NCBI GenBank assembly: GCA_965275915.1
Contig: CBDHYI010000005.1
Location: forward strand, 124,001-188,000
Source of the DNA: JBDWFY01 sp965275915
GTDB taxonomy: Bacteria > Pseudomonadota > Alphaproteobacteria > Rhizobiales > Stappiaceae
Length of the DNA: 64,000 bases
Direction of reading: 5' to 3'
Position numbers and translations under genes: made by a program
Notes under the pieces: model-generated
What the model was told of the DNA's origin: nothing
Databases searched by the model: none
Seen by the model: the letters and a program-made list of their open reading frames with translations, nothing else
Part shown: in pieces, positions 34,178-42,738 of the stretch
How positions within the stretch are numbered: position 1 is the stretch's first letter
How the letters are laid out: every line of letters begins with the position of its first letter

Positions 34178-34876
34178 TCAAGTTGAGCCAGAGACTACAC
34201 TGAATTGACTTGGCGCGTTCAACCCGATCAGCGTCGCCATATACGATTTGCGTTTTCCCAGGAACGCAATCAAACGCCCCTTGTAGTCCCGCGGAACCGC
34301 ATCGACGACAGAAGGCCGTCTGGAAAGAGCCCGCCGCCAGGCTGCCAGTTTCACAGCACCCTCAAATACCGGGTGCGAAAACGAACGGTCGAAAACATCC
34401 AAGTATCGGAAGACGGGCGCAAAGGCCGCGTCGACCAGACCAAAACCGGCGCCCCGAAAAAACAGGCCGTCGCCAATGGCAGTTTCCAGGCGCGTGACCC
34501 TCTCCCGCAGCGTGCTGATCTTCGCGGTAAAATCCGCCCCGGTCCGGGCATTGTAGAGGCCCGCGATGTCATTGAGCATCGCCGATGCGAATTCGATCCA
34601 TCCCCGATCCTGGGCACGGTCGTAAGGATCCGGCGGCAGCAATGAATTTGGTTGCGTCTCCTCAAGAAATTCCAGAATGGCCATCGATTCAAAGATCGGG
34701 GTACCGTCAGCGACCAGTACCGGCGTTTTGCCAAGCGGTGAGAGCCTCAGGAACCAATCGGGTTTATCCGCAAGATCGATATCAGTGCGCCCGAAGCGCA
34801 CGCCCTTCTCCGAAAGTGTGATCACCGCTCGCTGAACATAGGGGCAGAGAGGGTGGCTGATGAGGTGCATTCTCAC
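34178..34876 (-). CDS. Glutathione S-transferase-like protein (omega/beta-like, Cys active site)
   Basis: The 232-residue protein has a thioredoxin-fold N-terminal domain with the catalytic CPYV motif in HPLCPYVQRAV, the cis-Pro loop GKTPVLV and the Glu-Ser motif IFESMAILEFLEE, then an all-helical C-terminal domain (VDAAFAPVFRYLDV). Cys CPYV makes it a dehydroascorbate/thiol transferase type. The start is GTG 34876, which overlaps the DoxX stop codon as GTGA with GGAGG seven bases upstream; ATG 34870 is the alternative. The longer frame to 35002 lies inside DoxX and is rejected. Confidence 0.88.
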   Translation of the reverse strand: MRMHLISHPLCPYVQRAVITLSEKGVRFGRTDIDLADKPDWFLRLSPLGKTPVLVADGTPIFESMAILEFLEETQPNSLLPPDPYDRAQDRGWIEFASAMLNDIAGLYNARTGADFTAKISTLRERVTRLETAIGDGLFFRGAGFGLVDAAFAPVFRYLDVFDRSFSHPVFEGAVKLAAWRRALSRRPSVVDAVPRDYKGRLIAFLGKRKSYMATLIGLNAPSQFSVVSGST

Positions 34877-35313
34877 GGTGCGACCTCCGGTGAGACAGAT
34901 CGAATGCCCGGAAGAGGACGGGAGGGTATCAACGCCCATTTCCCGTCCCCAAGCATGAACTGAACAACGGCAAGAAGGGTAAGATACATAGGATACTCCC
35001 ACCCGCCGTTCTCAAAGCCGAACATCCAACCGTTCGGCCAGTGCGCCCAGGTTGCACCGGCCAAAATCGGGGTAAGCGCCAGAGCAACCCAGCGGGCCTG
35101 AATGCCAAGAACCAACAAGATGCCGCCGGACGCTTCCAAGGCGAAGACGAGATAGGCAAACCATTCCGGAAGGCCGATCAAGCCGAAGAATTGCGCTGTT
35201 CCAGGGAGGGTGAAGACGAAAAGTTTGAGCAACCAGCTGTGGGCGATAAACATCACTCCGAGCGCCACACGGAGCAGGAAAGTCGCGCGTTCGGCCATTT
35301 CCGCCTGTGTCAT
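34873..35313 (-). CDS. DoxX family membrane protein
   Basis: The 146-residue inner-membrane protein has four transmembrane helices, the first with FLLRVALGVMFIAHSWLLKL. It ends in a GTGA overlap with the GST gene, so they are translationally coupled. DoxX proteins act in thiol redox and detoxification, often with GSTs. GGGAG precedes ATG 35313; the upstream frame to 35370 runs through the operator and is unlikely. The divergent MarR gene probably represses this operon. Confidence 0.88.
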   Translation of the reverse strand: MTQAEMAERATFLLRVALGVMFIAHSWLLKLFVFTLPGTAQFFGLIGLPEWFAYLVFALEASGGILLVLGIQARWVALALTPILAGATWAHWPNGWMFGFENGGWEYPMYLTLLAVVQFMLGDGKWALIPSRPLPGIRSVSPEVAP

Positions 35314-35336
35314 TGCATTCTCCCAACAAAATGGAT

Positions 35337-35356
35337 ATAGATCCAAATGGATGTAT
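35337..35356. promoter_or_regulatory. MarR operator candidate
   Basis: ATAGATCCA-AA-TGGATGTAT is an inverted repeat with one mismatch in the 9-base arms, placed in the divergent gap between doxX and marR. A further run with ATGCATCCAGATGCAT (about 35384-35399) lies nearer marR. MarR proteins usually bind such sites and silence both genes until a ligand binds. Confidence 0.7.
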
Positions 35357-35413
35357 ATTAGGCACCGCATCGAGCATTGTCAAGATGCATCCAGATGCAT
35401 TTACAGGTAAAAG

Positions 35414-35872
35414 ATGACAAACCCGAAATCTGAAACCGTCAAAGCCTGGACACGGCTCATCTCTGCGCACAAACGCCTAATGGAGCGGGTCGAACGCGAA
35501 TTGAAGTCGGCAGGATACCCCCCTCTGAGCTGGTATGATGCCCTGCTTGAAATTGAAAAGGCGGAAGAGAGCGGTATTCGCCCCTATACCTTGCAAGACA
35601 GGCTCTTGTTGCCCCAGTCAGGCATGTCACGGCTTTTGGACCGGCTGGAAAAAGAAGGACTTGTCCGACGCGAGATCTGCACGGCCGACGGACGTGGCCA
35701 GATCATTCATTTGACCGAAAGCGGGGCCAAACTCCGCAAAGACATGTGGATCGTCTACAGCAAGTTTCTCACCGATGCGCTTGAGGAACCACTTCGCATA
35801 GAGGGGCTGAACACGCTAAGCTCCCTCCTCGCACGCGTCTTGGACAGTGACGCAGCCAAGTCAAAGAAGTAA
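35414..35872 (+). CDS. MarR-family regulator
   Basis: The 152-residue winged-helix protein carries the recognition helix QSGMSRLLDRLEKEGLVRRE and the wing CTADGRGQIIHLT. It is divergent from doxX-gst with a dyad between them, so it is likely a redox- or phenolic-sensing repressor of that operon. There is one Cys, in the wing (EICTADG), which could be an oxidation sensor. The first ATG is used; AGGTAAAAG precedes it. Confidence 0.88.
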   Translation: MTNPKSETVKAWTRLISAHKRLMERVERELKSAGYPPLSWYDALLEIEKAEESGIRPYTLQDRLLLPQSGMSRLLDRLEKEGLVRREICTADGRGQIIHLTESGAKLRKDMWIVYSKFLTDALEEPLRIEGLNTLSSLLARVLDSDAAKSKK

Positions 35873-36002
35873 GACGATTAACAAAAAAGCCCGGTCGTTC
35901 GTCCATGACTTCGATACGCGCCCAGAACGGCAATCCTTTGTGCACAGGAGAGGTGACTTCTCCAAATGCCACTTCAAAGACCTTGAAGGGATTATGCAAC
36001 AC

Positions 36003-37409
36003 TCAGACCGTCCAAACATCGATCGGCGTCTGTCGGCCGCGCAGCCGCACACCCTGTCTCTGTTTGAAACCGTTTTTTTGTTCTTCGTTAGCGGCAACGT
36101 CCCGGTTCACGCGTTTCATCAATTCATCGCTGACAACGCATTGGCAGCCCAGCTCGCGGCTCACTGCTTCAAGGCGACTCGCGACATTCACAGTGTCGCC
36201 GATCACGGTGAATTCCAGGCGCCGGGCCGAACCGATGTCTCCAAGGGTCACCGTCCCGAAATGAAGCCCGACAGAAACACGAACCGGTTCCCTCCCCTGC
36301 TGCTTGCGCTCCTCGTTCAGAAGGCCGGTACGTTCAAGGATGGTCTGTGCAGCGGTGAGCGCATTTTGGGCATCGTCCGGTCCGGCTTCCGGTGTCCCGA
36401 AGGTGGCCATGGCCCCATCGCCGAGATACTTATCCAGCGTCCCGCCGTTCTCGAAAACCGCAGTCTCGACCAGAGAGTGATAGGTCCTAAGCAAATCCAT
36501 CACGTCTTCGGCGGAGTTCCTTTCGGCAAACTTGGTGAAACCAACAATGTCGGTGAAAAGCACCGCGACATCCTGACTGCGCACCGCTCCAATGTCGTGC
36601 TCGGTAGAAGCAAGCGTATCGACAAGGCTGGAAGGAAAGTAGCGTGACAGGTTGGCTCGTTCAGCCGCAATACTCGCCTGTTCCACCAGAAGCCTGTTGG
36701 ATCGCGCACCCTTGAGCGCCAGGATGCAACCGACAATAACGATCACAATCGCCTCTTCGATCCGCTCAGAGATCTGCAGGCCATTGGGATCGAGTGCCCA
36801 CCGAAACAAAGGGCTGTCCGCATAAAGCCTGTCGGAAGCCTCGGTCAGTCCGGGCAGGGTTTGGCCGAGAAAAATAACGATTCCGAGCGCTATCAACCAG
36901 AACATCGCGATCCAGAAGCCGATGCTCCAAACAGTGCGCCATGAGTAGGCCAGTGTGCTGAGCGCCAGAAAGACGAAGAAGTAGATGAAATTGTCAAACC
37001 TGTAATGGAAGGCGGTCGGAATCGCCTCATCGCGAAACGGATTGGGCATGAGAAAGATGATAGTCAGCAGAATGAAATCGGCAAAAATCAGTGCCAGCTC
37101 GCGTCCTGACTGGCCAACCTGCGCCGCCCGTAACTGCAGCCAGCCCAGAGCGATAAACACGAAGACCGTAAAGACGTAAAACAATGAATCCCATTGCGGA
37201 TTGATCATCGGAATGAGCACTGCGATGATCAAAAGCGCGATGGTGCGCGCAAAGACCGCCAGCCGGTGCCCCTCATATTTTTCCCGCTCCAGTGCCCGCG
37301 CCAGGAAAGGGTTCTGCCGGGCCTCTTCCTCCTCCAGTTCTCGTGTGTGCCGCATGTGCTTGAGAAATGCGACAGAGCTCTCAAAAATATCGCGCGCCAT
37401 TATGCTCAT
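36003..37409 (-). CDS. Membrane-bound class III adenylate/guanylate cyclase
   Basis: The 468-residue protein has an N-terminal six-helix membrane domain (about residues 50-240), a short coiled linker (EQASIAAERANLSRYFPSSL) and a C-terminal cyclase domain: first metal Asp in VLFTDIVGFTKFAE, then LDKYLGDGAMATFG with Lys and second Asp, LEFTVIGD, and NVASRLEAV with the transition-state Asn and Arg. All catalytic residues are present. It makes cAMP (or cGMP) in response to an unknown membrane signal. GGAGC lies seven bases before ATG 37409. Confidence 0.88.
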   Translation of the reverse strand: MSIMARDIFESSVAFLKHMRHTRELEEEEARQNPFLARALEREKYEGHRLAVFARTIALLIIAVLIPMINPQWDSLFYVFTVFVFIALGWLQLRAAQVGQSGRELALIFADFILLTIIFLMPNPFRDEAIPTAFHYRFDNFIYFFVFLALSTLAYSWRTVWSIGFWIAMFWLIALGIVIFLGQTLPGLTEASDRLYADSPLFRWALDPNGLQISERIEEAIVIVIVGCILALKGARSNRLLVEQASIAAERANLSRYFPSSLVDTLASTEHDIGAVRSQDVAVLFTDIVGFTKFAERNSAEDVMDLLRTYHSLVETAVFENGGTLDKYLGDGAMATFGTPEAGPDDAQNALTAAQTILERTGLLNEERKQQGREPVRVSVGLHFGTVTLGDIGSARRLEFTVIGDTVNVASRLEAVSRELGCQCVVSDELMKRVNRDVAANEEQKNGFKQRQGVRLRGRQTPIDVWTV

Positions 37410-37678
37410 CTTGCTCCGATTGCCTGGCTGGTGCTTTTGGCGGAAGATTAGGCTGTGCGTCTTGAGAAGTCGATTGTCTGGCTGCCCGATACGTGCGACT
37501 CAATGCTGCGGCGATCGATTGTCTGACGGGCCGCGTATTTCTAATGCCAGACGGGGGTTTAATAAACAGCAGCGGCAGGACGTTCCAATCACCATCCAAT
37601 GCGCTTCAATTGGCACTGCATGGCAGTATTTCGAAGGCCTCACGCCCTCAAGCCTCAATTCAGATGTGGAAGTTTGAG

Positions 37679-38362
37679 ATGTCCAGCTCGACCCGTGTCC
37701 TTGTTTGGAACGAAAATATTGAAGAAAAACAAAAGCCGGAGGTTTTGCTACACTATCCAAACGGCATTCACGAGGCAATCGCCGACGCCCTGAAACCGAT
37801 GCATAAAATACGTGTTCGAACGGCGACAATGGATCAGCCGGAGACAGGGCTCAGCGATGCGGTCTTGTCCGATACAGACGTTCTGATCTGGTGGAGTCAC
37901 AACGCCTATGATCGTGTTCCTGTCCAAATAACGGAGAGGGTCAAGTGCCGCATCCTGGAGGGAATGGGTTTCATCGCCCTGCATTCGGCCATGCTGTCAC
38001 ATGTTTTCAAAGAACTGATGGGCAGCTCCTGCACCGCTCCGTGGCGAAATGTGGGCGAACGAGAGGTTCTCTGGCCTGTCGATCCTACCCATCCGATTAC
38101 CGAAGGCATCGAACCGCCGATAGAACTTTCACAGGAAGAGATGTATGGCGAACCCTTCGATGTACCTCCCCCCGATGAGCTCGTTTTTCTCAGCTGGTTT
38201 GAAGGGGGCGGGGTATTCCGCTCGGGCATGTGTTACCGGCGGGGCAAAGGGCGGATCTTTTATTTCAGACCCGGGCACGAAACCTATCCGACATTCCTGA
38301 ATCCGAAAGTTCAGCGCCTGCTTCGCAATGCGGTCGTGTGGGCAACCCCTTCGCGAGATTAG
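37679..38362 (+). CDS. thuA: ThuA-like protein (trehalose utilisation family)
   Basis: The 227-residue protein has the class I amidotransferase-like fold of the ThuA family: MSSSTRVLVWNENIEEKQKP at the start, VLIWWSHNAYDRVP, GFIALHSAMLSHVFKELMG and GRIFYFRPGHETYPTFLNP. ThuA of Sinorhizobium is linked to 3-keto-trehalose metabolism; no thuB or transporter is adjacent, so the substrate here may differ. The frame is open to 37493, but only ATG 37679 gives the family N terminus. Confidence 0.83.
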   Translation: MSSSTRVLVWNENIEEKQKPEVLLHYPNGIHEAIADALKPMHKIRVRTATMDQPETGLSDAVLSDTDVLIWWSHNAYDRVPVQITERVKCRILEGMGFIALHSAMLSHVFKELMGSSCTAPWRNVGEREVLWPVDPTHPITEGIEPPIELSQEEMYGEPFDVPPPDELVFLSWFEGGGVFRSGMCYRRGKGRIFYFRPGHETYPTFLNPKVQRLLRNAVVWATPSRD

Positions 38363-38429
38363 GCTCAGGGCTCGATTTCACGTTACGACCTCCGATTGAT
38401 GACATAGATTTCCGGATCGCGCACATGCC

Positions 38430-39299
38430 TTGGCACAACACGGCCGATGGCCGCTGTTTTCGTACCCTTCAGTCTCAACGGATGACTTCTCAACCGTGAA
38501 CGCGTTCGACGATCAGTTCAATCTCCGGCGGCGGCACCCTGTGGGCCGGACTGTCTTGCTGTTCAACCTGGTCGAGAGCCTGTTTGCGCAGACCTTTCTG
38601 ACCTGCAGCCTCGATATTTCTTATGGAGAAAGCGCAGGCCAGATGCTTGACATCTTCCCCGCCAAGGCGTCGAAAGCGCCGGTATTTGTTTTCATTCACG
38701 GGGGGTATTTTCGCGCACTCGACAAAAGCCAGTACCGTTACATCGCCCTTCGGATGGCAAAGGCCGGACACGTAACCGTATTGGTCAATTACAATCTCGC
38801 CCCGAAAGTGCCGGTTTCGGAAATCATCCGGCAGATCCTCGCGTCCTTTCAGTGGATCCGGGAAAACATCCATCGATGGAACGGAGATCCCGGGCGGATC
38901 GTGCTGTGCGGCCACTCAGTCGGAGCGTTTCTGGCCGCCAAGATTCTTCAGCAGGACTGGCCGGGCGGCAGCGGTATTCAAAAAGCCGTTCTGCTGAGCG
39001 GCCTCTATGATCTTGGACCGATGAAACGCTCCTATCTGAACAAGGATTTGCTCCTGACGGACAAGGACGTTGACAATTTGAGTCCTCAGTTCGGCACGCT
39101 GGCTGAAAGACCGGACCTCCTGATCGCGGCAGGCGGGAACGAGACCGACGAGTTCATCGGCCAGTCAGAGAAATACAGCGCAAAACTCGACGCAGAGGGC
39201 GTTCAGAACGAGCTGGCCATCCTGCCGGGCATCAATCATTACTCGATGTCCAGACTGCTGGCCGGACGGCGAAACCCGGTCATAGACTGGATATTTTAG
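38430..39299 (+). CDS. Alpha/beta hydrolase (esterase/arylformamidase-like)
   Basis: The 289-residue hydrolase has the HGG oxyanion motif in FIHGGYFRAL, the nucleophile elbow GHSVGA (Ser), an Asp in the LLIAAGGNETDE region, and the catalytic His in GINHYSMSRLL. The architecture is that of kynurenine formamidase/BD-FAE-like esterases. The N terminus is uncertain: ATG 38430 or GTG 38496. The REP-like repeat at 39310-39353 follows the stop codon. Confidence 0.83.
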   Translation: MAQHGRWPLFSYPSVSTDDFSTVNAFDDQFNLRRRHPVGRTVLLFNLVESLFAQTFLTCSLDISYGESAGQMLDIFPAKASKAPVFVFIHGGYFRALDKSQYRYIALRMAKAGHVTVLVNYNLAPKVPVSEIIRQILASFQWIRENIHRWNGDPGRIVLCGHSVGAFLAAKILQQDWPGGSGIQKAVLLSGLYDLGPMKRSYLNKDLLLTDKDVDNLSPQFGTLAERPDLLIAAGGNETDEFIGQSEKYSAKLDAEGVQNELAILPGINHYSMSRLLAGRRNPVIDWIF

Positions 39300-39309
39300 G
39301 GCTTTTTAC

Positions 39310-39353
39310 GCGTATCCTTGTGGTGAAGGTGGTTCAACCTTCACGGGATGCGC
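39310..39353. repeat. 44-bp REP-like palindrome, copy 1
   Basis: The unit starts GCGTATCCTTG and ends GGGATGCGC, folding back on itself (GCGTATCC with GGATGCGC, AAGGT with ACCTT). A second copy of the same length lies at 50597-50640, with compensatory changes in the stem. It sits between convergent genes and might act as a terminator or RNA-stability element. Confidence 0.8.
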
Positions 39354-39372
39354 TCCGAGGCGTGTCCCACCG

Positions 39373-39831
39373 CTATGGCCGCACCATCTGCCATGTGAGG
39401 TCGGCACCCTCCATGATCAGTTCATCGCCAACGAATTCGATGACGATGTCATAGAAATTTCCGTCGGTAAAAATCTGTTTGCCCAGCAGCGTGTCATCCC
39501 TGGCGGAACTGATGCAGAGGATCGCATCTCCGACCTGGTAATGTTCCGGCGCATTGGTGAGCGTGGCAAAACCTTCATTGTTTTCAACGCGCAGGCCATA
39601 GACATATTGCGGACTGTGCCATTCGCCCTGAAGAGCTGTCAGCATTTTTTGAACAGCCGGATCGCCAAGGTCGAGATCCGGTTTGCAATCCGATTTTCCG
39701 GCTACAAAAATCACCGGCGCGCCTGAACGTCTCTCCCCAACCGCCTGAAGGTTCAAGGCATGACCTTCAGAGTGTGTCATGAACATGCAGGCGCAAAAAG
39801 AGATCGCCGTTATCAGTGAAAAATGACTCAC
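39373..39831 (-). CDS. Secreted hypothetical protein
   Basis: The 152-residue protein has a signal peptide (MSHFSLITAISFCACMFMTH) followed by a mostly beta domain with two Cys (CKPDL and ILCISSA), possibly a disulphide. I do not recognise the family. It is convergent with the hydrolase gene across the palindromic repeat. Confidence 0.65.
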   Translation of the reverse strand: MSHFSLITAISFCACMFMTHSEGHALNLQAVGERRSGAPVIFVAGKSDCKPDLDLGDPAVQKMLTALQGEWHSPQYVYGLRVENNEGFATLTNAPEHYQVGDAILCISSARDDTLLGKQIFTDGNFYDIVIEFVGDELIMEGADLTWQMVRP

Positions 39832-39961
39832 GGGATAGCCCCCTTGCTGACAATTGAAATGCGTTCAACTTCGGACTGCCTTACACAAAACATGGCGATC
39901 GACACAATGATCCGACACACACTCCATGCTTGTGTCCGTAGCGCTTTTTGGGATTGCCGGG

Positions 39962-40714
39962 CTATTTCCTCAGAGCCGGAAGGCCGACGCCGGTTGATTC
40001 AAAACCACCGTCCGCCGCGATCACCTGCCCGGTGACGTAGCTCGCGTCTTCTGAACACAGAAAGGCGATTGTCTGGGCGATCTCCGTCTCGCTTCCGTAC
40101 CGATTGAGCGGGATCGCATCATGATAGGCATCGATGATATCCTGGGTATGAACGGCCATGGCCAGCTTGGTTCTGACAGGTCCCGGGCAAACGCAATTCG
40201 CCCGGATACCATATTCGCCAAGCTCCGCGGCCTGCTGCTTGGTGAGTTGAATAACAGCAGCTTTGGAAGTGCCGTAAGCAACGCGCAGAGTCGATGCGCG
40301 CAGACCGGAAATCGACGCAATATTGACGATGCAGCCTTTGCTGGCCTTCAGCGCCGGTATCGCTGCCTGCGAAACAAGAAAAACCCCGTCCAGATTGGTC
40401 TCCATGACCGTTCGCCAGCGTGCAAAATCGATTGTTTCGATCGGACCGAAATCGGCAACCCCCGCATTGTTGACGACCGCATCGATCCTGCCGAACGCAG
40501 ACATGACTTCCTCTGTCATCCGGTCAACCCGATCGGGCCTGGAAATGTCGAACTCAAAAGCCCTCGCCTCCGCCAGCGGGGCGGACGCCACAGCAAGCTC
40601 GTCGCCGTCGCGGTCCACCATGGCCACGTGCCAACCCAGACCGATCAGGCGTTTCGTCGTCGCCAGGCCAATGCCGCGCGCAGCGCCGGTTATCAAGGCA
40701 AGTTTTTTGTCCAT
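39962..40714 (-). CDS. Short-chain dehydrogenase/reductase (classical SDR)
   Basis: The 250-residue oxidoreductase has the cofactor motif TGAARGIG, the NNAG motif, catalytic Ser in IASISGLR and the YGTSK motif (Y and K), and an Asp after beta2 (MVDRDG) that favours NAD. The C terminus has the usual PG motif (CPGPVRTKL) and ITGQVI-like end (YVTGQVIAADGG). The substrate is unknown. Confidence 0.92.
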   Translation of the reverse strand: MDKKLALITGAARGIGLATTKRLIGLGWHVAMVDRDGDELAVASAPLAEARAFEFDISRPDRVDRMTEEVMSAFGRIDAVVNNAGVADFGPIETIDFARWRTVMETNLDGVFLVSQAAIPALKASKGCIVNIASISGLRASTLRVAYGTSKAAVIQLTKQQAAELGEYGIRANCVCPGPVRTKLAMAVHTQDIIDAYHDAIPLNRYGSETEIAQTIAFLCSEDASYVTGQVIAADGGFESTGVGLPALRK

Positions 40715-40828
40715 GGGCGGACATTATCGGGGCGTCCGGACCGAGACAAGTCCCAAAGCGCAATCCTCGCAACAGGTTAGACAGCGGCCAAGAACACTGA
40801 CAACTGCTCTTGCACCCAATCCGGATCG

Positions 40829-41179
40829 TCACTCATCCAGGTCGCAATGAAAATGAAACAGATTTCCGTTGAGATCCTTCACGGAAAACTGACGCAGGCC
40901 CCACGGTTTGTTGTTAATTGGATCGACAATGTCCGCGTCGCGCTTTGACACTTCCGCGTAGGCCGCATCGACATCCTCCGTAAAGATCCAGAACGTTGCG
41001 GGATGAATTGCGCCGTCGGTTTCCCGCAAGAACACCGCGCAGTCGCCGTGACACACCGCACCGAGGCGCCCTTCCCTATTGTGCCAGGCGATCTCAAAGC
41101 CGAAGCGGTCCCGATAATATCTTTGGGCCTCCTCGACATCGCGAACCGGCAGTTCCGGTGTCGGTTGAGCAATTTTCAT
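40829..41179 (-). CDS. VOC-superfamily (glyoxalase/bleomycin resistance-like) protein
   Basis: The 116-residue protein has the paired beta-alpha-beta-beta-beta units of the vicinal-oxygen-chelate fold: LPVRDVEEAQRYYRDRFGFE in the first half, EDVDAAYAEVSKRDADIVDP in the second and a FSVKDLNGNLFHF end. Members bind metal or drugs; this length is typical of single-unit bleomycin-resistance-like proteins. It is close to the hydrolase gene at 41197 and in the same direction. Confidence 0.87.
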   Translation of the reverse strand: MKIAQPTPELPVRDVEEAQRYYRDRFGFEIAWHNREGRLGAVCHGDCAVFLRETDGAIHPATFWIFTEDVDAAYAEVSKRDADIVDPINNKPWGLRQFSVKDLNGNLFHFHCDLDE

Positions 41180-41196
41180 CTTCGATACATCTCCGA

Positions 41197-42174
41197 TTAA
41201 CTACGCCTGATCCAGCTTAGCACCATCTCTGCGATCCGGTCCGAATTATCATCCATCATCGGCACATGCGAGTTTCCCTTGATGCCCGTTGCGGGCAGAT
41301 CGAGAACATCGACCCTGCCCCCTTCCGCTTGCAAATGCGCCGCATGCGCCTCAACGCGTGCGCGATAAGCAACCCAGGTCGGAGACTGATCGATAAAGTC
41401 GCCCCAGACAAAGAGATGCGGAACCTGACAAGCCTTGCCGGTTCTCGCCGGTGCCGACGCGGGCTCTATCACCACTAAGCCCCTGATGAGGTCGGGATGC
41501 CGGGCTGCCGCCTCCAGAGCAAGGTTACCGCCCTGACTGTGCGCAATGAGCCAGACCGGTCCCGTGCGTCTCAGCACTTCGCAATAGGCATCAAGCGTCA
41601 GTTCGCCGTGATCGGTCCATCGCGGAACGAACTGGGCGCCGAACTGATCCATATATTTGACAGGGAAGCGAAGCCCATCAAAAGGACGACGACTTTGGGG
41701 ATCAGAACCATATCCCTCCTCAAGACCAAATCTGAACAGCGTCCAGGCTTCATTCTGGGTGCGGTATATCGGTGCGGTTTCGTAAATCTCCGGATAGGGA
41801 GACCAACCTGACCGGCCGCGTTCAACAGCATCGCATATATAAGTGTCAAATCCGGCCTTGAGAAAAATGCTCTGCCACCCCGGTCGGCCATCCGGCGTTG
41901 TCTCCCAAGTCGCACCGGTCATCGCGCCGCCGTGCCAGAACATCGCCGGCGCATCGAAGAGCGGAGACGTCCTGCGGATGAATTGAACATAACACTGACC
42001 GGTCACGTAATCGCCGTTGAGATCAACCAGGCGGGAGGGACCGTTCCGCGCAACCTGAACCTCCCGCCGCGGCTGGCCGGACAGTGTCACAATCCGGCCA
42101 CCGGCGAAAAAACTGCCCGTCTCCCGAATTGAAATCGGTTCGTGCGATACAGTTTGATCCTCAGTCTCAGGCAT
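41197..42174 (-). CDS. Alpha/beta hydrolase (esterase)
   Basis: The 325-residue hydrolase has WHGGAMTG (oxyanion), the nucleophile elbow HSQGGN, an acid in the IEPAS/HLFVWGDFIDQSP part and a C-terminal His (KGNSHVPMMDD). This resembles the lipase/esterase group found beside SDR and VOC proteins. An N-terminal extension of about 60 residues has beta strands without a signal peptide. The substrate is unknown. Confidence 0.86.
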   Translation of the reverse strand: MPETEDQTVSHEPISIRETGSFFAGGRIVTLSGQPRREVQVARNGPSRLVDLNGDYVTGQCYVQFIRRTSPLFDAPAMFWHGGAMTGATWETTPDGRPGWQSIFLKAGFDTYICDAVERGRSGWSPYPEIYETAPIYRTQNEAWTLFRFGLEEGYGSDPQSRRPFDGLRFPVKYMDQFGAQFVPRWTDHGELTLDAYCEVLRRTGPVWLIAHSQGGNLALEAAARHPDLIRGLVVIEPASAPARTGKACQVPHLFVWGDFIDQSPTWVAYRARVEAHAAHLQAEGGRVDVLDLPATGIKGNSHVPMMDDNSDRIAEMVLSWIRRS

Positions 42175-42381
42175 GTGTCTCTCGCAGCGAAAAAATCATT
42201 TAAGATCAGCCTCCGGCCACAGAATTCAAAGGAATACGATCGCCCTTTCAATCCTTCACCGGGATGCGCCTTGTTGCTCAGCATCACATACCAGGGGCAG
42301 AAAATTCAATTGAACTGAACAACAACCAAAGGTAACCTCCCGTCCGCAATTCACAGCAAAGAGAAAGCGAAAGGAAGTGTG

Positions 42382-42621
42382 ATGAAAAAGCAAGACCTTT
42401 ATTATCAGTGCGCTCTCTCTTACGGCGGCACCAAGACCATGGGCTGGATCCCGGAAAGAGCGTCTAAAGTCGGCTTCAAAGTCGAACTGAAAACAGATGG
42501 CTTCAGCGGTTTTTGGAATGTCGATCAGGTTTTTCAAATCGCTGTGACGAAGGCCTATCTGGATAAAAAAGAAACTGTCCGGCGCGATCCGGGCAATTTT
42601 CCAAATATATCGATTCGGTGA
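42382..42621 (+). CDS. Small hypothetical protein
   Basis: The 79-residue protein begins MKKQDLYYQCALSYGGTKTM, has a TMGWIPERASKVGFKVELKT motif and a basic C terminus. It resembles small soluble proteins seen in phages and plasmids that I recall with a WIPERGAKVG-like core. AAGGAAG lies five bases before ATG 42382, and a strong terminator follows, which together support it as a real gene. Confidence 0.6.
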   Translation: MKKQDLYYQCALSYGGTKTMGWIPERASKVGFKVELKTDGFSGFWNVDQVFQIAVTKAYLDKKETVRRDPGNFPNISIR

Positions 42622-42675
42622 TAAGCTTGCCGGGCCCTGCTCACTGAATCGAAAACCCTTCGCACACTAAAGATT

Positions 42676-42709
42676 AGTCCCGTCGGTTTGATGGCCGGCG
42701 GGGCTTTTT
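42676..42709 (+). terminator. Rho-independent terminator
   Basis: AGTCCCGTCGG and CCGGCGGGGCT form an 11-bp stem with two G-T wobble pairs, closed by TTTGATGG and followed by TTTTTG. It terminates the small gene ahead of the convergent LysR gene. Confidence 0.85.
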
Positions 42710-42738
42710 GTTTCAGCAGTCTCTTGGTCTCACCCGCT

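Noticed and set aside
37493..37678. N-terminal extension of the ThuA-like protein
   Set aside because: The added residues do not fit the family, and an ATG with a purine-rich site follows at 37679.
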